In this document: positions 46,901 to 58,640 of the stretch, piece by piece | Numbering within the stretch: the first letter of the stretch is position 1 | Layout of the letters: every line of letters begins with the position of its first letter | Assembly: GCF_003945595.2 (NCBI RefSeq) | Contig: NW_024104532.1 | Coordinates: forward strand, 5,207,501 to 5,271,500 | From: Pipra filicauda | Lineage: Eukaryota; Chordata; Aves; Passeriformes; Pipridae | Direction: 5' to 3' | Length of the DNA stretch: 64,000 bases | Made by a program: the position numbers and the translations under genes | The notes under the pieces: model-generated | What the model was told of the DNA's origin: nothing | What the model saw: only the letters and a program-made list of their open reading frames with translations | Databases searched by the model: none

Positions 46901-49900
46901 CATGGAACAACGTGTCACACACTGCCAGGGACATGGGAGCCCAGGGCAGAGCTCGGCTGGCGGAAACTGAGCCCTGCCCTGCCAGGCTCCTGCTGGAAAC
47001 AACAGCCATCCAGAGCTAAACACAGCGCCGTGGGAAGTGCTGGTGAAGCAGATAATCCACAGGCAGAGGCTGTGACAGTCCACTCGAATATGTCACGGCA
47101 CTGTCATCATTAAAAATACAGTAATTGGGTGCCTGGGCTGGGCCAATGTACGTGCAGGGGAAGTACTCTTGATTAATTAAAAAATATTCTGTATTCAGTT
47201 TGTCACTGCACTTCCTGCAGATCAAATTAGGAGAGATGGATTCAATTGCAAAGTAATCTTTTAAATCTTTGCATTTGTTCCTTTGAGAATTTTTTGTTTC
47301 AGTTTTTACTACGTAAAGTCCCCAGCAAAGCTCACTGCAGCCACTAAAGGAATGGAGAGTGAGGGTATTAATGGTAAAAAACGGAAGGCAGTGAGGAAGA
47401 TAGTAAGTCATGCTTAAAGGGTATTGTAGAAACTGCAGTTCACCCAAGTCCAAGCCACTAGAAAACAAATATTTAATTGTACAGTAAATAACATATTTTT
47501 ACGGTTCCAAACCATATCTCAGAAGCCAAGTGAATATAAACAGGCACATGAATGGATTGCAGAGCCCCTGGTCCTCCTGTGTCCTGCCACGGGATGGGGA
47601 CAGCAAATGGACCCAAACGGGAGAGGAACAAACAAGACCAGATCAGTTGACTGGGAATCATTATTGGTTTCTGGGGGAGCCATTTCTGATTTTTGCATGG
47701 AAAGGGACCTCTGCTCTCTGAGAAGCAGGATTGGAAAGGAGAGTGCTGTGGGGGGACATGCATTTCAATGCTGACCCCGGGAAGCTGATGTGTGGCTGGG
47801 CATGGGCAGAGTGGGCAGCAATGCTCGTGTGATCCCCTGAGGCTGCTGTGGTGCCTGGAGCAGCCAGGGATGCCCATGGGCCCCCCTGGAGCTGCCGCAG
47901 TGCCTGGCACAGGTGCAGTGCCTGCAGGACATCCCAAGGCTGCCGCGGCGCCTGGCGTGCCCTTGCAGCAGGTATCAGATGAGGAGCTCTCCAGTCACTG
48001 GATGTTTTTAATAGCAAGTGGAATTGCTCCCCATCATCAGTATCTTATCTGCACGTTTCAAGGGCACGTCCTCTGCCAGCACCTCCATGAAAGCAAACAC
48101 GGTGCAGCGCCCGCACCGGGCTTTGCTCGGCAAGGTGAGTGTGAGGAGCTGATCTGGTTCCTGCGCCCCTGCCTTGGGAGCTGCACGTGCCCAGACATAC
48201 CCAGCGCTGGGAGGACACTTCACACCATAACCTTGAGCAGATGAAATATGTGCCTGGAAAATAATTGAGATGATGAGGATAATTTTGTTCTCCTGCTCCC
48301 ACAGCTGCTGCCTCACGTGCTGTCTCAGTCACTGATCTGTGGGGACAGGCAGGTTTTCTGGCTGGGTGACGTGTTTTGGTGCTGACATGATAAAACTGGG
48401 TTAAAGAAGGCACTAAGATCTGGCTGTTGCTGGCATCACTGGAATGGCACTGTCCATTGTCATCCATCTCCTTGGAGAGCTCTGGGCTATAGTGGAATGT
48501 CACACCACTGAGCTGCAGGTACCAGCACTGTACTGAACTTCAACCCCCCCCCCCCAACCAGTTTAACACCCACCTGATGTTTGTTGGGCCTGTGTCTCAC
48601 CACATGCTGCTCCTTGGGGGATGCTGTACCACACAGCCCACTCGGTTTGCAGGCAAACCCAGTCCTGGGAGGCAGTTTGCATGCCCCACTGCCACAGTCC
48701 AGTCTCTGCTCCCTACCCCCTACAAACCCCTGGACACGGGCAGACTCTGCAGGACATTGAGTGGGAATGCTGAGCTCCAGCCTCTGATCCTCTGGGTTTG
48801 GAAGAAGCCACCTTCCTGGGGCAGGACAGAACTTCCTTGAATTCAAAGCCTTGGCTGCTCTCTGGCTGTGGGCTCGGCTGCTGGACACACGGATGGCTGG
48901 CACAGCTCCCCACAGGGCAGCTCCTTATCTTCCTTCTTACATTCATTAATTGCAAATCTGTTTTCTGGTTCTTATTCCCTTTTCTTGTAAGCCAGTCTAG
49001 CTGCAGCCTGTCAGATCCTGCCCCTTCCAGCTCCTCTTGGCCAGCTGGCTCAGCACCCCTGCGATCCTGAAGCCCCATCACACCCAGCCCCTTGGGGACC
49101 CTCACAGTCCCTCTGCTACTCAGCCACCATTCCCTGTCTTCTGCTGAGAGATGGAAATGTCAACCCCTGAGAGGTCAGAGCAGGGGACAAATGACACGCA
49201 CAGCTAAAAACAGGTGGAGGTGACTTGGGTGCAGGGTACGGTGACACCGGGGGGCTGCAACCTCTGAAGGGTTGGGCAGGGGGACCACGGTGACCAGCTC
49301 CTCTGAACTCCAGCCCTTTGTCTGGACTTCCAGGCATGGTTGGGATAGTTAGTGGGGAATTCCACAGGAATTTGGAGAAGCTGTTTGAAGATATTTTTAT
49401 GCAGGAAAGGCAGTGGCCTTGCCTAATTATTAAAATTCAAACGATTTGTGCTTAAGCCAACAGTAGGGAGTTGCTGTAAAGTGGCACATGTGTAGGGGTG
49501 GTCACTGAGTGCTGGGGAGAGGAAAATCTCCATCCACATTCCAGAAACAGAGACAGAAAAAGAGGGAACATCGAGGTCTGGGACCACTGAGCAGCACCAG
49601 GAGGAAATTACTATTTACACAGGGAGAGGCAGCGCTTACATCCCTCGTACGGGTCGTACCAGGGCTAATGCACAGCAGACATCTCTGGAGCCCCTCCAAA
49701 AAGGAAACTAGAGTTTGGTTTGGGAACTTCTGGTTCTAATTCCTGGAAACACAGCTTCAGCTCAATTTCACAGTGGTTTGTGACTTTTTTCCAGTGGTTA
49801 TACAAATTTTGGGAAAACATTCCTCTCCTTGGAATTGTCTTGTGATAATATAACCCCACTTAAGTGGTCGGAGGTTTTGTACAGCTTCACACCCCTCCAG

Positions 49901-50104
49901 AGGTGCCTGTGAGAAGCAGCCCCCATCCTCCTGGCATGGATCCTGCCCCCTTAGGCACAGGAATCCTTAGGGATGGGTTATCCACTGCATGTCTGCAGTC
50001 TGATTCCAGGCTGCCACTGGACTTTGACACATGAAGAAGGCGAGTCCAGAGTGCCTATGGGACTGGGAATTGAGCTCAGGGGGCAGGCTTGGTCCCAGCT
50101 GGAT

Positions 50105-50165
50105 CCCTTTGGTCTGTGGAATGGGATGGCCTTTAAGTTCCCTTCTGTGATTCTATGACTCTGGT
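50105..50165 (+). repeat. Possible very short CR1 3' end
   Basis: ATGGCCTTTAAGTTCCCTTC followed by TGTGATTCTATGACTCTGG resembles the last 50 bases of a CR1 element with its octamer. The match is short and imperfect. Confidence 0.45.
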
Positions 50166-51604
50166 CTTCCAGGTGCTCCCTATGAAGGGCTGACCCTCCC
50201 CAGGTGTTGCTGGGAGAGGGATCAGCTGCAGGGAGTCAGTGCTGATGGGATACAGGGCGGAGCAGGGTTTAAGTACTGTTGCTCTGGAGGACTGTAGCCT
50301 TTTGGGGAGCTTTGCAGTGCTTGTGGCTGTGCTGAGCACCCAGCCTGGGAGCAGTGGCACCTGCTGGGATCCTCCTTGGATGCACTGGGACTTGCCTCCA
50401 GCTCCTCCAAAGGCAAGTGATTGAATGGGGTATAGGAGTGTTTAATGCAGCTAATGGCCAAAACCTTTCCTGCCTTGGTTTTGGGCTTGGTGCAGGTTAT
50501 GTCTCTGTGTGCTGCTTGCTGCTGTTCTGTCTCTAAGATGTACATCTAAGCTTTTCTAAGCATCTCCAGCTCCTTGGGGTTCTGCTCTCCTGCCTGTTGC
50601 TCCCTCTTCTTACCACAAGTCCCTGTGTAACACCTGTGGAATTCTTTTTCCATGGAGCATTATAAGACCAAAGCTCCCATGTAGAACATGGATAAAGCTG
50701 GTATTTTGTGTTTGGAGAGGAAATGAGTGGCAGCTGCTTGGCTGGGGCTTTGAGGAGACTTTGTATTTCCCCAAAAAATAAAAGTAAGAATAGACAGACT
50801 GTTTGGCCTTTCCTGACAATGAAACTTTGTCATTTCTATAATTAACTCGGTTATTTAAATACTTCTTCCATAGATATCTTTGAAGATTTCATAGCTCTCG
50901 GTTCCCTTACTTTTCCATTTCAGCTTCCCGTACTGCAGTGACTCCCAGGGGCATGACTAATGACTAATTTCACTTTTCCATTTAATTGAGAGCTTGTTTC
51001 TGACTTTGCCTTGTATGTTTAGCTGTACCTTGGGCAGCTGCTTGATGCCTTATCCCTGCCCAAAACGTCCCTGTCAGGCCTTTTATCTTCTTCCTGCAGA
51101 ATTTAGAGGGCATCTATGACCAGCCCTTTCTTCCAAAAAATATTTTCATCACAGCAATGCATCCTGGGTTTTCCTTATTGTGTGCTGTGTGTACCCCTCC
51201 CCTCTTATGGGATTCACCAAAAAAATCCCAAGGTTGAAACTCTTCTTACTTATGAATCTCTTATCATTTTCTGTTGGTAAGAACTTCCTTGAGGGCCTGT
51301 AGTAATGTTTCCTTTGCCACTTCTCTGGCACCTGCAGGGAGCAGATTCCCTTCTTCCCCCCACTTGCTAAATATCCACTACTCTGCTCTGCAGAATCCCT
51401 GGGCAGGTGAGGCCTGGATAGGAAAGGAGCTAGTGAAGCTTTTGGACAGCATGGTGAAAAACCACAGATGAAGGGAATGGTGATGCTGGAAGCCCACCCT
51501 TCCCTCAGAATGAGATGTAGCCTGGACCATGAGCAAGGGAACAGTGATGATCAGCAGCACTAACCCTGTCTTTGCCTGAAGGTAACTAAATATACAGATA
51601 CGCT

Positions 51605-51772
51605 AGTAAACACTGGAATTGTGGCTGCCCCATCCCTGGAAGTGTTCAAGGCCAGGTTGGATGGGGCTTGGAGCAACCTGGTCTAGTGGAAGATATCCCT
51701 GCCCATGGCAGGGAGTTGGAACTGGATAATCTTGCAGGTCCCTTTCAACCCACACAGTTGTATGAAATTCCC
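51605..51772 (+). repeat. CR1 LINE 3' end, plus orientation
   Basis: The segment reads TCCCTGGAAGTGTTCAAGGC, CAACCTGGTCTAGTGGAAGA and CCATGGCAGGGAGTTGGAAC, ending at the diverged terminus near CAACCCACACAGTTG. Confidence 0.9.
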
Positions 51773-53680
51773 TTGTGTGATCTTCCTGCATCATGTTAAA
51801 CGTGCTAAATGCCTCTAGACATCCCAGCTCCCTGACCCAGCAATATCCTACCCTCATCTTTGTGCTTGAACGACTGTCACATCTCCAGAAGCTGTGACCT
51901 TGCAGCCGCTGCCTTCGTGATCTGTAACACAGACGGGCTCACGCCGCGACGGCGGGTGATAAAGCAGAGCTTTGTTCTGTCCCACATGTGTGCACAGCGC
52001 CGTTAACATTTACAGTGGGAATGCTGCTCCAAAGGGAGACAGAGAACGGGTCATTGTGGCTTGAGTCAAACAGGGACTTGTGCTGCCGGGAAAAGGAGCC
52101 TCTGCAATCTCCCCATTAAGACATTACTCTTTAAAATAATGTTTCTGGTTTGTAAGTTATTTTATGTCCCATTCCTGGGCAGGGTGACCACAGACCCATG
52201 CACGGTGATTCTAAAAGCTGCTTTTCATGGTGCTTCAGCATAAGGCTCCCATGGTGCCTTTGATCACTATCAGTACCATCACCAGATTATGGAGAGACAA
52301 AAGAAACATTGAGTGTGGAAGCCTGACTGCAGCATCATGAAGATCATCCTGGAAACAAAAGTCAAAGCTTAACATCAGGCTAGGAAAAGCCACAGGGGTT
52401 TTTGAGTATCACTTTGCTCTGGGGAGGATCCTGGTTTGGCATCCTGTCAGCAGGATAGGATGGGGTCACAAACTCGGACAGTGGGAGGGAAGTTTGCAGG
52501 GTTGGAGCAGAGTTTAAACCTTAATGAAGTAGTAAAAATGTAAGTAAGCTTCCCCTGAAATTGGAGAAGGGGGAGGCAAGAAGCACTCTGGGGAATTGTG
52601 CCGCAAATCAAGTGGCAAAGTGCCACCTCTGCAGTGTGACAGGACAGACCTGGTTAGCAAAGATGAGGGGGTCAGGGATACACATGGCTGCTCAGTGATC
52701 TGGCTGAAGAGTACTGAGAAGGTTTGCTTTTATTTTTAACAAGGAATCAGGGGAAACAACTTCCTAAACTGGCTAAAAGCACAAGCACCAGAAAACTCTG
52801 GAGCCTGAGGAGTGTCCCTGTGCTTGCTGCACCAGGAGCTGGGTCTCAGTCTATCTGCTCTGACACCTGCCAGGAAGATGAAAGGGAATGGTGCATCTCC
52901 TGGAGACAGCTCCCCTCGGATGCACTGCCTGTGGGCTTTGTCCCTGAGATTCCTGCTGTCTCCTTGGTGTTCCCAGATGCCTCCCAGAGGCACGTGCCAG
53001 GCGAGTGGCTTGGCAAAGGCGGCGCCGTAAGGAGCTGGCATGTCCTGGGCACGTCTGGACGGGTGCGAGCGCTGCAGAGCACGAGCAGGAGGCAAAGCCA
53101 ATTAGCCTAAATAGACAACAGGCTCATAGCAGCTACGGTTACAGCACCGTGCTCTCTGTGGGGAAGAGGAACTCATTGCCCAAGGCATGAACACTGATTT
53201 AGGGACCTGGAAGGAGATAGATGTGGAGATCATTGTGGCAGGTAGGACACCACAGGCTGACTAATAGTATATCGCATCAGTATTCCCATTCAAAGGGAAA
53301 CCAGCTTCCAAAACCAGTTACCAAACCTCTGGTGTCTGGGAAGACTTGGCAGCACAAGTGGCTACTGACGAGTATTGCAAAAAATTATTGGAGGTTAACA
53401 AGTGTGAGCTGAGGAGAGTTTGTAGATGGAGCAGGAACCCCAGCCTGGTTTGCTTTTCACTTCAGGGAGATCTGTCCCACTGCAGAGGCTGAGCTGTGTC
53501 ACTGCTGTTCCCATCTTCTGTCTTGTTTCGCCCACCCCTGCAAATCTGCCTGAAGGCCAGGAGGAGGGACTGTAAGGAGAAAAGTGAGCTAGAGAAGGGA
53601 AAAAAAGAACTGAGTAGGTGGAAATTCATGTGTGATTGCTAGAGGTGCAACGCGGGAAGGAAAAGTACTGTTCCACTGTA

Positions 53681-53694
53681 ATATATATATATAT
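53681..53694. repeat. (AT)7 microsatellite
   Basis: Seven uninterrupted AT dinucleotides. Confidence 0.85.
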
Positions 53695-54865
53695 GTAAAA
53701 TCATGATAGTTATATGTAAAGCTCATAAATGCTCAGTGGAGGGAGCACTCTGTTACACTGAAGGTGTCACTAAGGCTGTTTGCTGCATTCACATGGAAAA
53801 GTACCAAATAAGAACACCCAGAGCACACTTCCAGGATGACATGGGAGAAGGGGAAGCCCTTGGTGTTGTATTGAATGCAACCCTGTATTCACAGCCAGCA
53901 AAAGGTCCATGGTCAAGGATCCGATCTCTTGGAAAGTTGTCAGTACAACAGGTCAATACATGCCCTTTGTATTACAACAGGGAATTCACAGAGATTAATT
54001 GCAGTGGTCTAATGTGTTATCTGGAACAAGGTTGTTTTATTTTTGCCATATACAATGCCTCATCTGTGCCTAGCTCAATAAAAAAATCCTGGGAGCAAGG
54101 AAGATGTGTGATATACAGTCACATAATAAATAGACCTTGAACATTGCTGCCCGAGGGCAATTCCAAGAAACCTCTCGTTTAGCTCCTGGATTCTGACAGT
54201 CAGGATGCCTGTTGTTGTCTCCTGGGACTTGCTGAAATGCATTAGTGCCCAAGCCACTGGTGTTGTGAGACCCGGTTAGTGGGTTGTTTTCCACCCTCCT
54301 TTCCCCTGTAACAGTGGTTCTGACTTTCACAGCAGTGGGAATGCTGCTGGGACTGGGGGTCATCCCCAAGACAAGACAGTTGTAGGATGACCAGGTTTAA
54401 GGTCCCACAGCAGGGCTTGCAGTCCATGTGTGTGGATGCTGGTGCTCAGCACCGGCCTCCCTGCAGGGCTCTGTCGCTCCAGGACAGATGTGAGATGCTG
54501 TGAACTGACATGGGGACTCAGAGCTGCTGTGTGGGGATGGGGCTGGTTCCCCACCTCCCGCTCCTGCTGTCACTCTGGCTTTACCTGACTAGTGCCACTT
54601 AACTGGTAGAAAGCTTTCCTGGAGGAGAAGCGGCTCCTCATTCCGTGTTAGCAATTGCTGCTTTATGGGGGACCAGTAACAACTGCAGCCAGCACAAGGA
54701 TGTGGCAGGAATGGGGAGGTGGGGAGATGCTGTGTTCAGATGGGGAAGATGTTCCCAGTGGAAAACTCACCCTAAAAAAAGTTGCTGATTTTCAAACAAA
54801 CCTGTTTAATTCAGCTGTGTGACCCATCCAGAGATAACGCTGGGACTGATCTGATGCTACTGCAG

Positions 54866-55150
54866 TCAAAGAATAATAGAGTGGTTTGGGTTGGAAGGGA
54901 CCTTAAAGATCCTCTGGTTTCAACCTCCTGCTGTGGGCAGGGACACCTTCCACTACACCAGGTTGCTCCAAGTCTCATCCAACCTGGCCTTGAACAGTTC
55001 CAGGGATGGGGCAGCTGCAGCTGCTCTGGGCAACCTGTGCCAGGGCCTCACCACCCTCACAGGGAAGAATTTCTTCCTAACATCTCCTCTAACCCTGCCC
55101 TCTGTCAGTCTCCCTCTTCCTCCTACTTGGCTGTGGCAGCCCCCACTCCT
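54866..55150 (-). repeat. CR1 LINE 3' end, minus orientation
   Basis: A well-preserved copy of nearly 300 bases: GGTTTGGGTTGGAAGGGACC, GGACACCTTCCACTACACCA, CCAGGGCCTCACCACCCTCA and GAAGAATTTCTTCCTAACAT are all present. Confidence 0.92.
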
Positions 55151-55689
55151 GCACCTGTGGTTACTTGATCCCAGAATCAGCTCATTTAGGTAGAAACCGC
55201 TCTTTTAAAATTTTTTTTGTTTGTTTTTAAAGCTGGACTAGTTTTCTGCTGGTGTCGTTCCCTGAGCGAGTGAGCTGTGGGATGCGGGGTGGTGACTGAG
55301 CAAGGGAGAATGTGCTAATGTGTGGTCAAGGACGGGCTCGGGGGTGGGAGTGTGGGATTACAGCGGCCGCAGCTTTCATCTGCAGGAAGGATGTGTGAGC
55401 ACAGCCTTGGAGAGGCTCAGAGGAGTGCTCGCTGAGCTGGTGGGCCCAGTGCTGTGCCCCAGGGATCCGTGGGCAGGGTTCTGTTGGGATAACGGCAAAG
55501 CTACTGGATCCCTTCACAGTGTCCAGCTGACCTGGCTCGCTTGGGGTGAGACAATCCAGTTGCTTAAAAAAATAAAGCAAGTAAATATGGCAGGGATTGC
55601 AGAGGGTTGCAAGCTGCTGTTAGTTACAGGCAGGAGGATGTGGAATTTGGGGGTTTTGGTTGCTTGTTTTTCCCTTCAGGCATATAGTG

Positions 55690-55775
55690 GGATTCCCGTG
55701 CAGGGCCACCAGTTGGACTTGATGATCCCTGTTGGTCCCTTCCAACTCAGGATATTTTATATTCTTTTACTGTTT
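55690..55775 (+). repeat. CR1 LINE 3' end, plus orientation, short
   Basis: It reads GTTGGACTTGATGATCCCTG and then TTGGTCCCTTCCAACTCAGG, a diverged CR1 terminus of the subtype seen at 9968 and 46752. Confidence 0.8.
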
Positions 55776-56224
55776 GGAAGCACAGTCCTAGGAAAATGGA
55801 GCTGGAAGATGTTCATGGCTGTTTTTCCCCAGTGCAGCATGCTGCCCTGCTCTGCTCCCACACTTGGAGCTCAAACACAATGAGTGTCTCCAGGTGAATG
55901 AAGCCAGAAAAAGGGGAGAAAAGTCCTCACTGCTTTCCTGAGGCCTCAGTTCCAGTCCTGTGGTGTGTGTGGTGCTTCACGTGTGACAGAGCTTTGTAAA
56001 GCCTCGATTCTGTGTTCATCAGAAAAGGACAGTCTGAGCATTGTCACTTTCTGTGGTTCTGGAAAAGTACTGAAATTTAATTTCCAGCCTCAAATATTCT
56101 GATCCTCTAAGGCAGTGTCCTATAAATCTAGTTACAGGTTCTTCTCTATTAGCAGTAAGTGCTGGAACACTTTTTAATATGAACGAGAACAATGGTGATG
56201 TAGAAGGATAAAACCAAAATAATG

Positions 56225-56470
56225 CTCCTGTGGCTTTGTACAGTGTAGAATTAAGGAACGTAATCCAAATAATAACATCTCGTGCTTTTATGGGGCTGTG
56301 TGCATATGGCGTAAATGACAGCTCATTAAACTTTATATCCTGCCTACAAGATAAGCATGTAATTAGTATTACATCCTTTTTTATAATTAGGAGGCCTCAT
56401 CCAAAAAAATGTGGCTCGCAAACCATATTTGAAGGCGGTGACTCAGCCTGAATTAGGCTGTGGTGTGAAG
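56225..56470. other. Candidate conserved noncoding element upstream of ARHGAP26
   Basis: A unique, AT-rich block about 1.6 kb upstream of the ARHGAP26 ATG. It carries AACGTAATCCAAATAATAAC, CATATGGCGTAAATGACAG, CATGTAATTAGTATTACATC and GGCGGTGACTCAGCC (an AP-1/MAF-like site). The open frame at 56230-56451 has no recognised domain. Confidence 0.3.
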
Positions 56471-57399
56471 ATTGAGAGAATCGTGCTTTAGTGGATAAAA
56501 AAAGCAGAGACAAAAGGTTGAGCTGGTGTCAGGTTCCTGTGCCTGGATCCACCCGCTGGAAAACACAGGTGGATTAACTTTTTGACATCAGGCATGGGCT
56601 GGAGCCCATCCTGTCAGCCCAAGCTTTGTGCAAGACCATCCCTTCTCCCCAGTTCGCAGAGAAGCACGAAGCTGGCACAGGCCCCGCGTTGCGTTTCATG
56701 GCTGAGTTGACAGGAATGCCGTGCTCGATCCGGAACGAGCGCCACGCTGGGGCTCGTGTTCGCCAGCCGCCCTCGCCCTCCTCCCGAGCCTGGATGGCTG
56801 GGGTGGAGAACGGGGGAATTCCAGTCATCTGGGGATTATCCACAAATGTGTCTGTTTGTCACAGTCTGGGGTGAGAGGTCACTGCTGGCTCCACTGTGCA
56901 TGTCTCTGCCCGAGGGGTGGCTCTGGGTGGCTTGAGATGGCTGGGTCTTGACTTGGTGCCATTGTTTACATTAGAAATTGATTTTCTCAGCTCCATGGGA
57001 CTGGCACTGATAGTCTCTCCTGTTTTCGAGGTGAGTAGCTGCCACCATCCACCTCATGGCAGCCAGAAAGACTGATGAGGAGGATCAGTTGTTTGGTGGG
57101 CTGCAGTTTGCTCCTGGAGGCTCCCAGCCGAGGGAAGGAGGTGATGAGGCAGCTGCTGCGCCGCCCGGGCCAAATTCCTGGCGTGTTCCTGAAGGAAACG
57201 GGCCGCAGGGCAAAGTGGCCGGGTGAGTGTGTGATGACAGCCATGGAGACAAGTGGACCGCCATCGTCCGTGGGACGATGCTCTTTTGGGGACGTCATGG
57301 CACTTGTCGGTGGGGTCGGGCCCCGCAGCCCCTCGGTGGTGCCGGCTGCTTCCGCCGCCCCTCCACGAACAGCCCTTCCAGGAGATTAAGGGTTTATTC

Positions 57400-58029
57400 T
57401 CTCAGCTCACACAGTAAACCCGGGCAATAATCTCCGCCACAGATGTGCGATGGGAGGAGAAACGTGCGAAGCCGCCACCCGGGCGGGCACGGGGAGGGCA
57501 CGGGGCGGGCCGGAGCGGCGCTCCCGCAGGCCGGGGCGCGGCTTCCCCCACGGGCGGGCGGGGCCGGGTCGCGGGGACCGGGACGGGAGCGGGGCAGGGC
57601 CGGGCCGCCCCCGGGGCCGCCGCCGCGGTGTAGCCGCTGCCCGCGGGCGGGTCCGGCCCAGGTGCGGGAGCCGCGGGGCCGGGCCCCGCGCGGGCCCTTC
57701 CCCGCCCCCGCCGCCGATTGGCTGAGCGGGCGCGGAGGGGCGGTGCCGGGCCCGCCCATTGGCTGTCGGCGCGCGGGGGGCGTGGCGCGGCGGCGGCGCG
57801 GGCCCGGCCCGGGCGGCGGCCCCAGAGCGGCGGCAGCTCCGCCCCCGCCGCGGCTCCGCTCCCGCCGCTCCGCCCGGCCCCGCTCCGCCCGGCTCGGCCC
57901 GGCCTGGCCCGGCACCGCGCTCCCACCGGCTCCCCGCACGGCCGGCTGCGCGCCTCGCCTTAGCAAACCTTTGATTTTTTTCCTTTTTTCCCGGTTTCTT
58001 GCCGGTTTCCCCCCGCGGTGCCCGGCAGC
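57400..58029 (+). promoter_or_regulatory. ARHGAP26: ARHGAP26 CpG-island promoter and 5' UTR
   Basis: From about 57.4 to 58.25 kb the sequence is extremely GC-rich and dense in CpG, unlike the surrounding DNA, and it ends at the ARHGAP26 start codon. Two ATTGGCTG motifs (inverted CCAAT boxes) lie at 57717 and 57758, 41 bases apart, among several GC boxes (for example 57700-57709 and 57736-57742). No TATA box is evident. This is the architecture of a dispersed, NF-Y/Sp1-type promoter. The transcription start is probably downstream of the CCAAT boxes, around 57.8-57.95 kb, but cannot be fixed from sequence alone. Long open frames here on both strands reflect the lack of AT-rich stop codons, not coding. 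Confidence 0.8.
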
Positions 58030-58183
58030 ATGGGGCTGCCGGCGCTGGAGTTCAGCGAGTGCTGCTTAGACAGCCCGCAGTTCCGGGAGCGGCTGCGCTC
58101 CCACGAGGCCGAGCTGGACAAGACCAACAAGTTCATCAAGGAGCTCATCAAGGACGGGAAGTCGCTCGTCGCCGCCCTCAAAA
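58030..58183 (+). CDS. ARHGAP26: ARHGAP26 (GRAF1) first coding exon, residues 1-51; gene continues beyond the window
   Basis: This exon encodes the N-terminus of the GTPase regulator associated with focal adhesion kinase. GRAF1 is a multidomain protein (BAR, PH, RhoGAP, SH3) that senses membrane curvature and switches off RhoA and Cdc42 in clathrin-independent endocytosis. The exon begins [16 protein letters not shown] and continues through [19 protein letters not shown], the first helix of the BAR domain. It stops after one base of codon 52 at a strong GTAAGT donor (58184-58189). Human GRAF1 continues with Asn here, which fits the A at the exon end. Against the human protein as I recall it, about six residues differ, mostly conservative. 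The ATG sits in a GCAGC-ATG-G context within a CpG island. PH, RhoGAP and SH3 domains lie outside this window. Confidence 0.96.
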
Positions 58184-58329
58184 GTAAGTGCGGGGCCGGG
58201 GCGGGACCCCGCGACCCCCGGCTGCTCCCCTAGCCCCGGCCCGCCCGCTGTGCCCCGCGCTGCCCGGGCCGGGCTGGGGGCTTCTGCTCCATCGGGGGCC
58301 ACGTGCACCCACTCCTGTCCCCCCTGCAT

Positions 58330-58640
58330 GTTGTGGTCTGGCTGGGCCACTGGGATGTGCCTGGTCCCGGTCCAGCGGGACGTGCGTGATCCATCAGGAT
58401 GTGCCTGGCCGTGGTTGCTGGGGACATGTGTGGTCCTGAGTCCTGGTCCTAGTCTATCTGCATATGTGTAGTCCATCAGGATGGATCCTTCGGGATGTGC
58501 ATGGTTCTGGTCCTGGTCCATGAGGATGTGCATGACAGTGGTCCATTGGGACATGTTTGGTACCGGTCCTGGTCCACCGGGTTGTGCGTGGTTATGGGAC
58601 ATGTGTAGTCTGGTCTGCCAGCTCCCAGTCCATGGCCCTC
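58330..58640. repeat. Minisatellite in ARHGAP26 intron 1
   Basis: Repeated phrases of the kind TCCATCAGGATGTGCCTGG, TCCTGGTCCATGAGGATGTG and TCCATTGGGACATGTTTGG recur with a period of about 30-35 bases. It starts within 150 bases of the end of the first-exon CpG island. Confidence 0.75.

Larger units (their letters stand above)
40101..57399. other. Interval between the FGF1 candidate promoter and ARHGAP26, no coding gene seen
   Basis: Contains the 44-kb minisatellite, five or six CR1 fragments and the candidate elements at 44820 and 56225. A 12-base C run lies at 48544-48555. Reading frames of 140-220 codons (45509-46159 minus, 47016-47468 minus, 53703-54140 plus, 55320-55883 plus) carry no domain I recognise. 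Other noncoding first exons of FGF1 could hide here but cannot be located by sequence alone. Confidence 0.65.

Noticed and set aside
54891..55193. Frame with a CR1-like peptide
   Set aside because: It lies in the CR1 3' end, which is untranslated in the intact element, so the frame is not a CR1 protein.
57181..57228. Possible plus-strand splice donor (GTGAGT at 57223) ahead of the ARHGAP26 island
   Set aside because: A single donor motif without an associated exon signal is expected by chance. Without transcripts I cannot call an upstream exon.
57443..58069. 208-codon plus-strand frame and 190-codon minus-strand frames across the ARHGAP26 island
   Set aside because: They consist mostly of Ala, Gly, Pro and Arg in a sequence almost without AT-rich stop codons, run in several phases at once, and overlap the true ARHGAP26 start in another frame.
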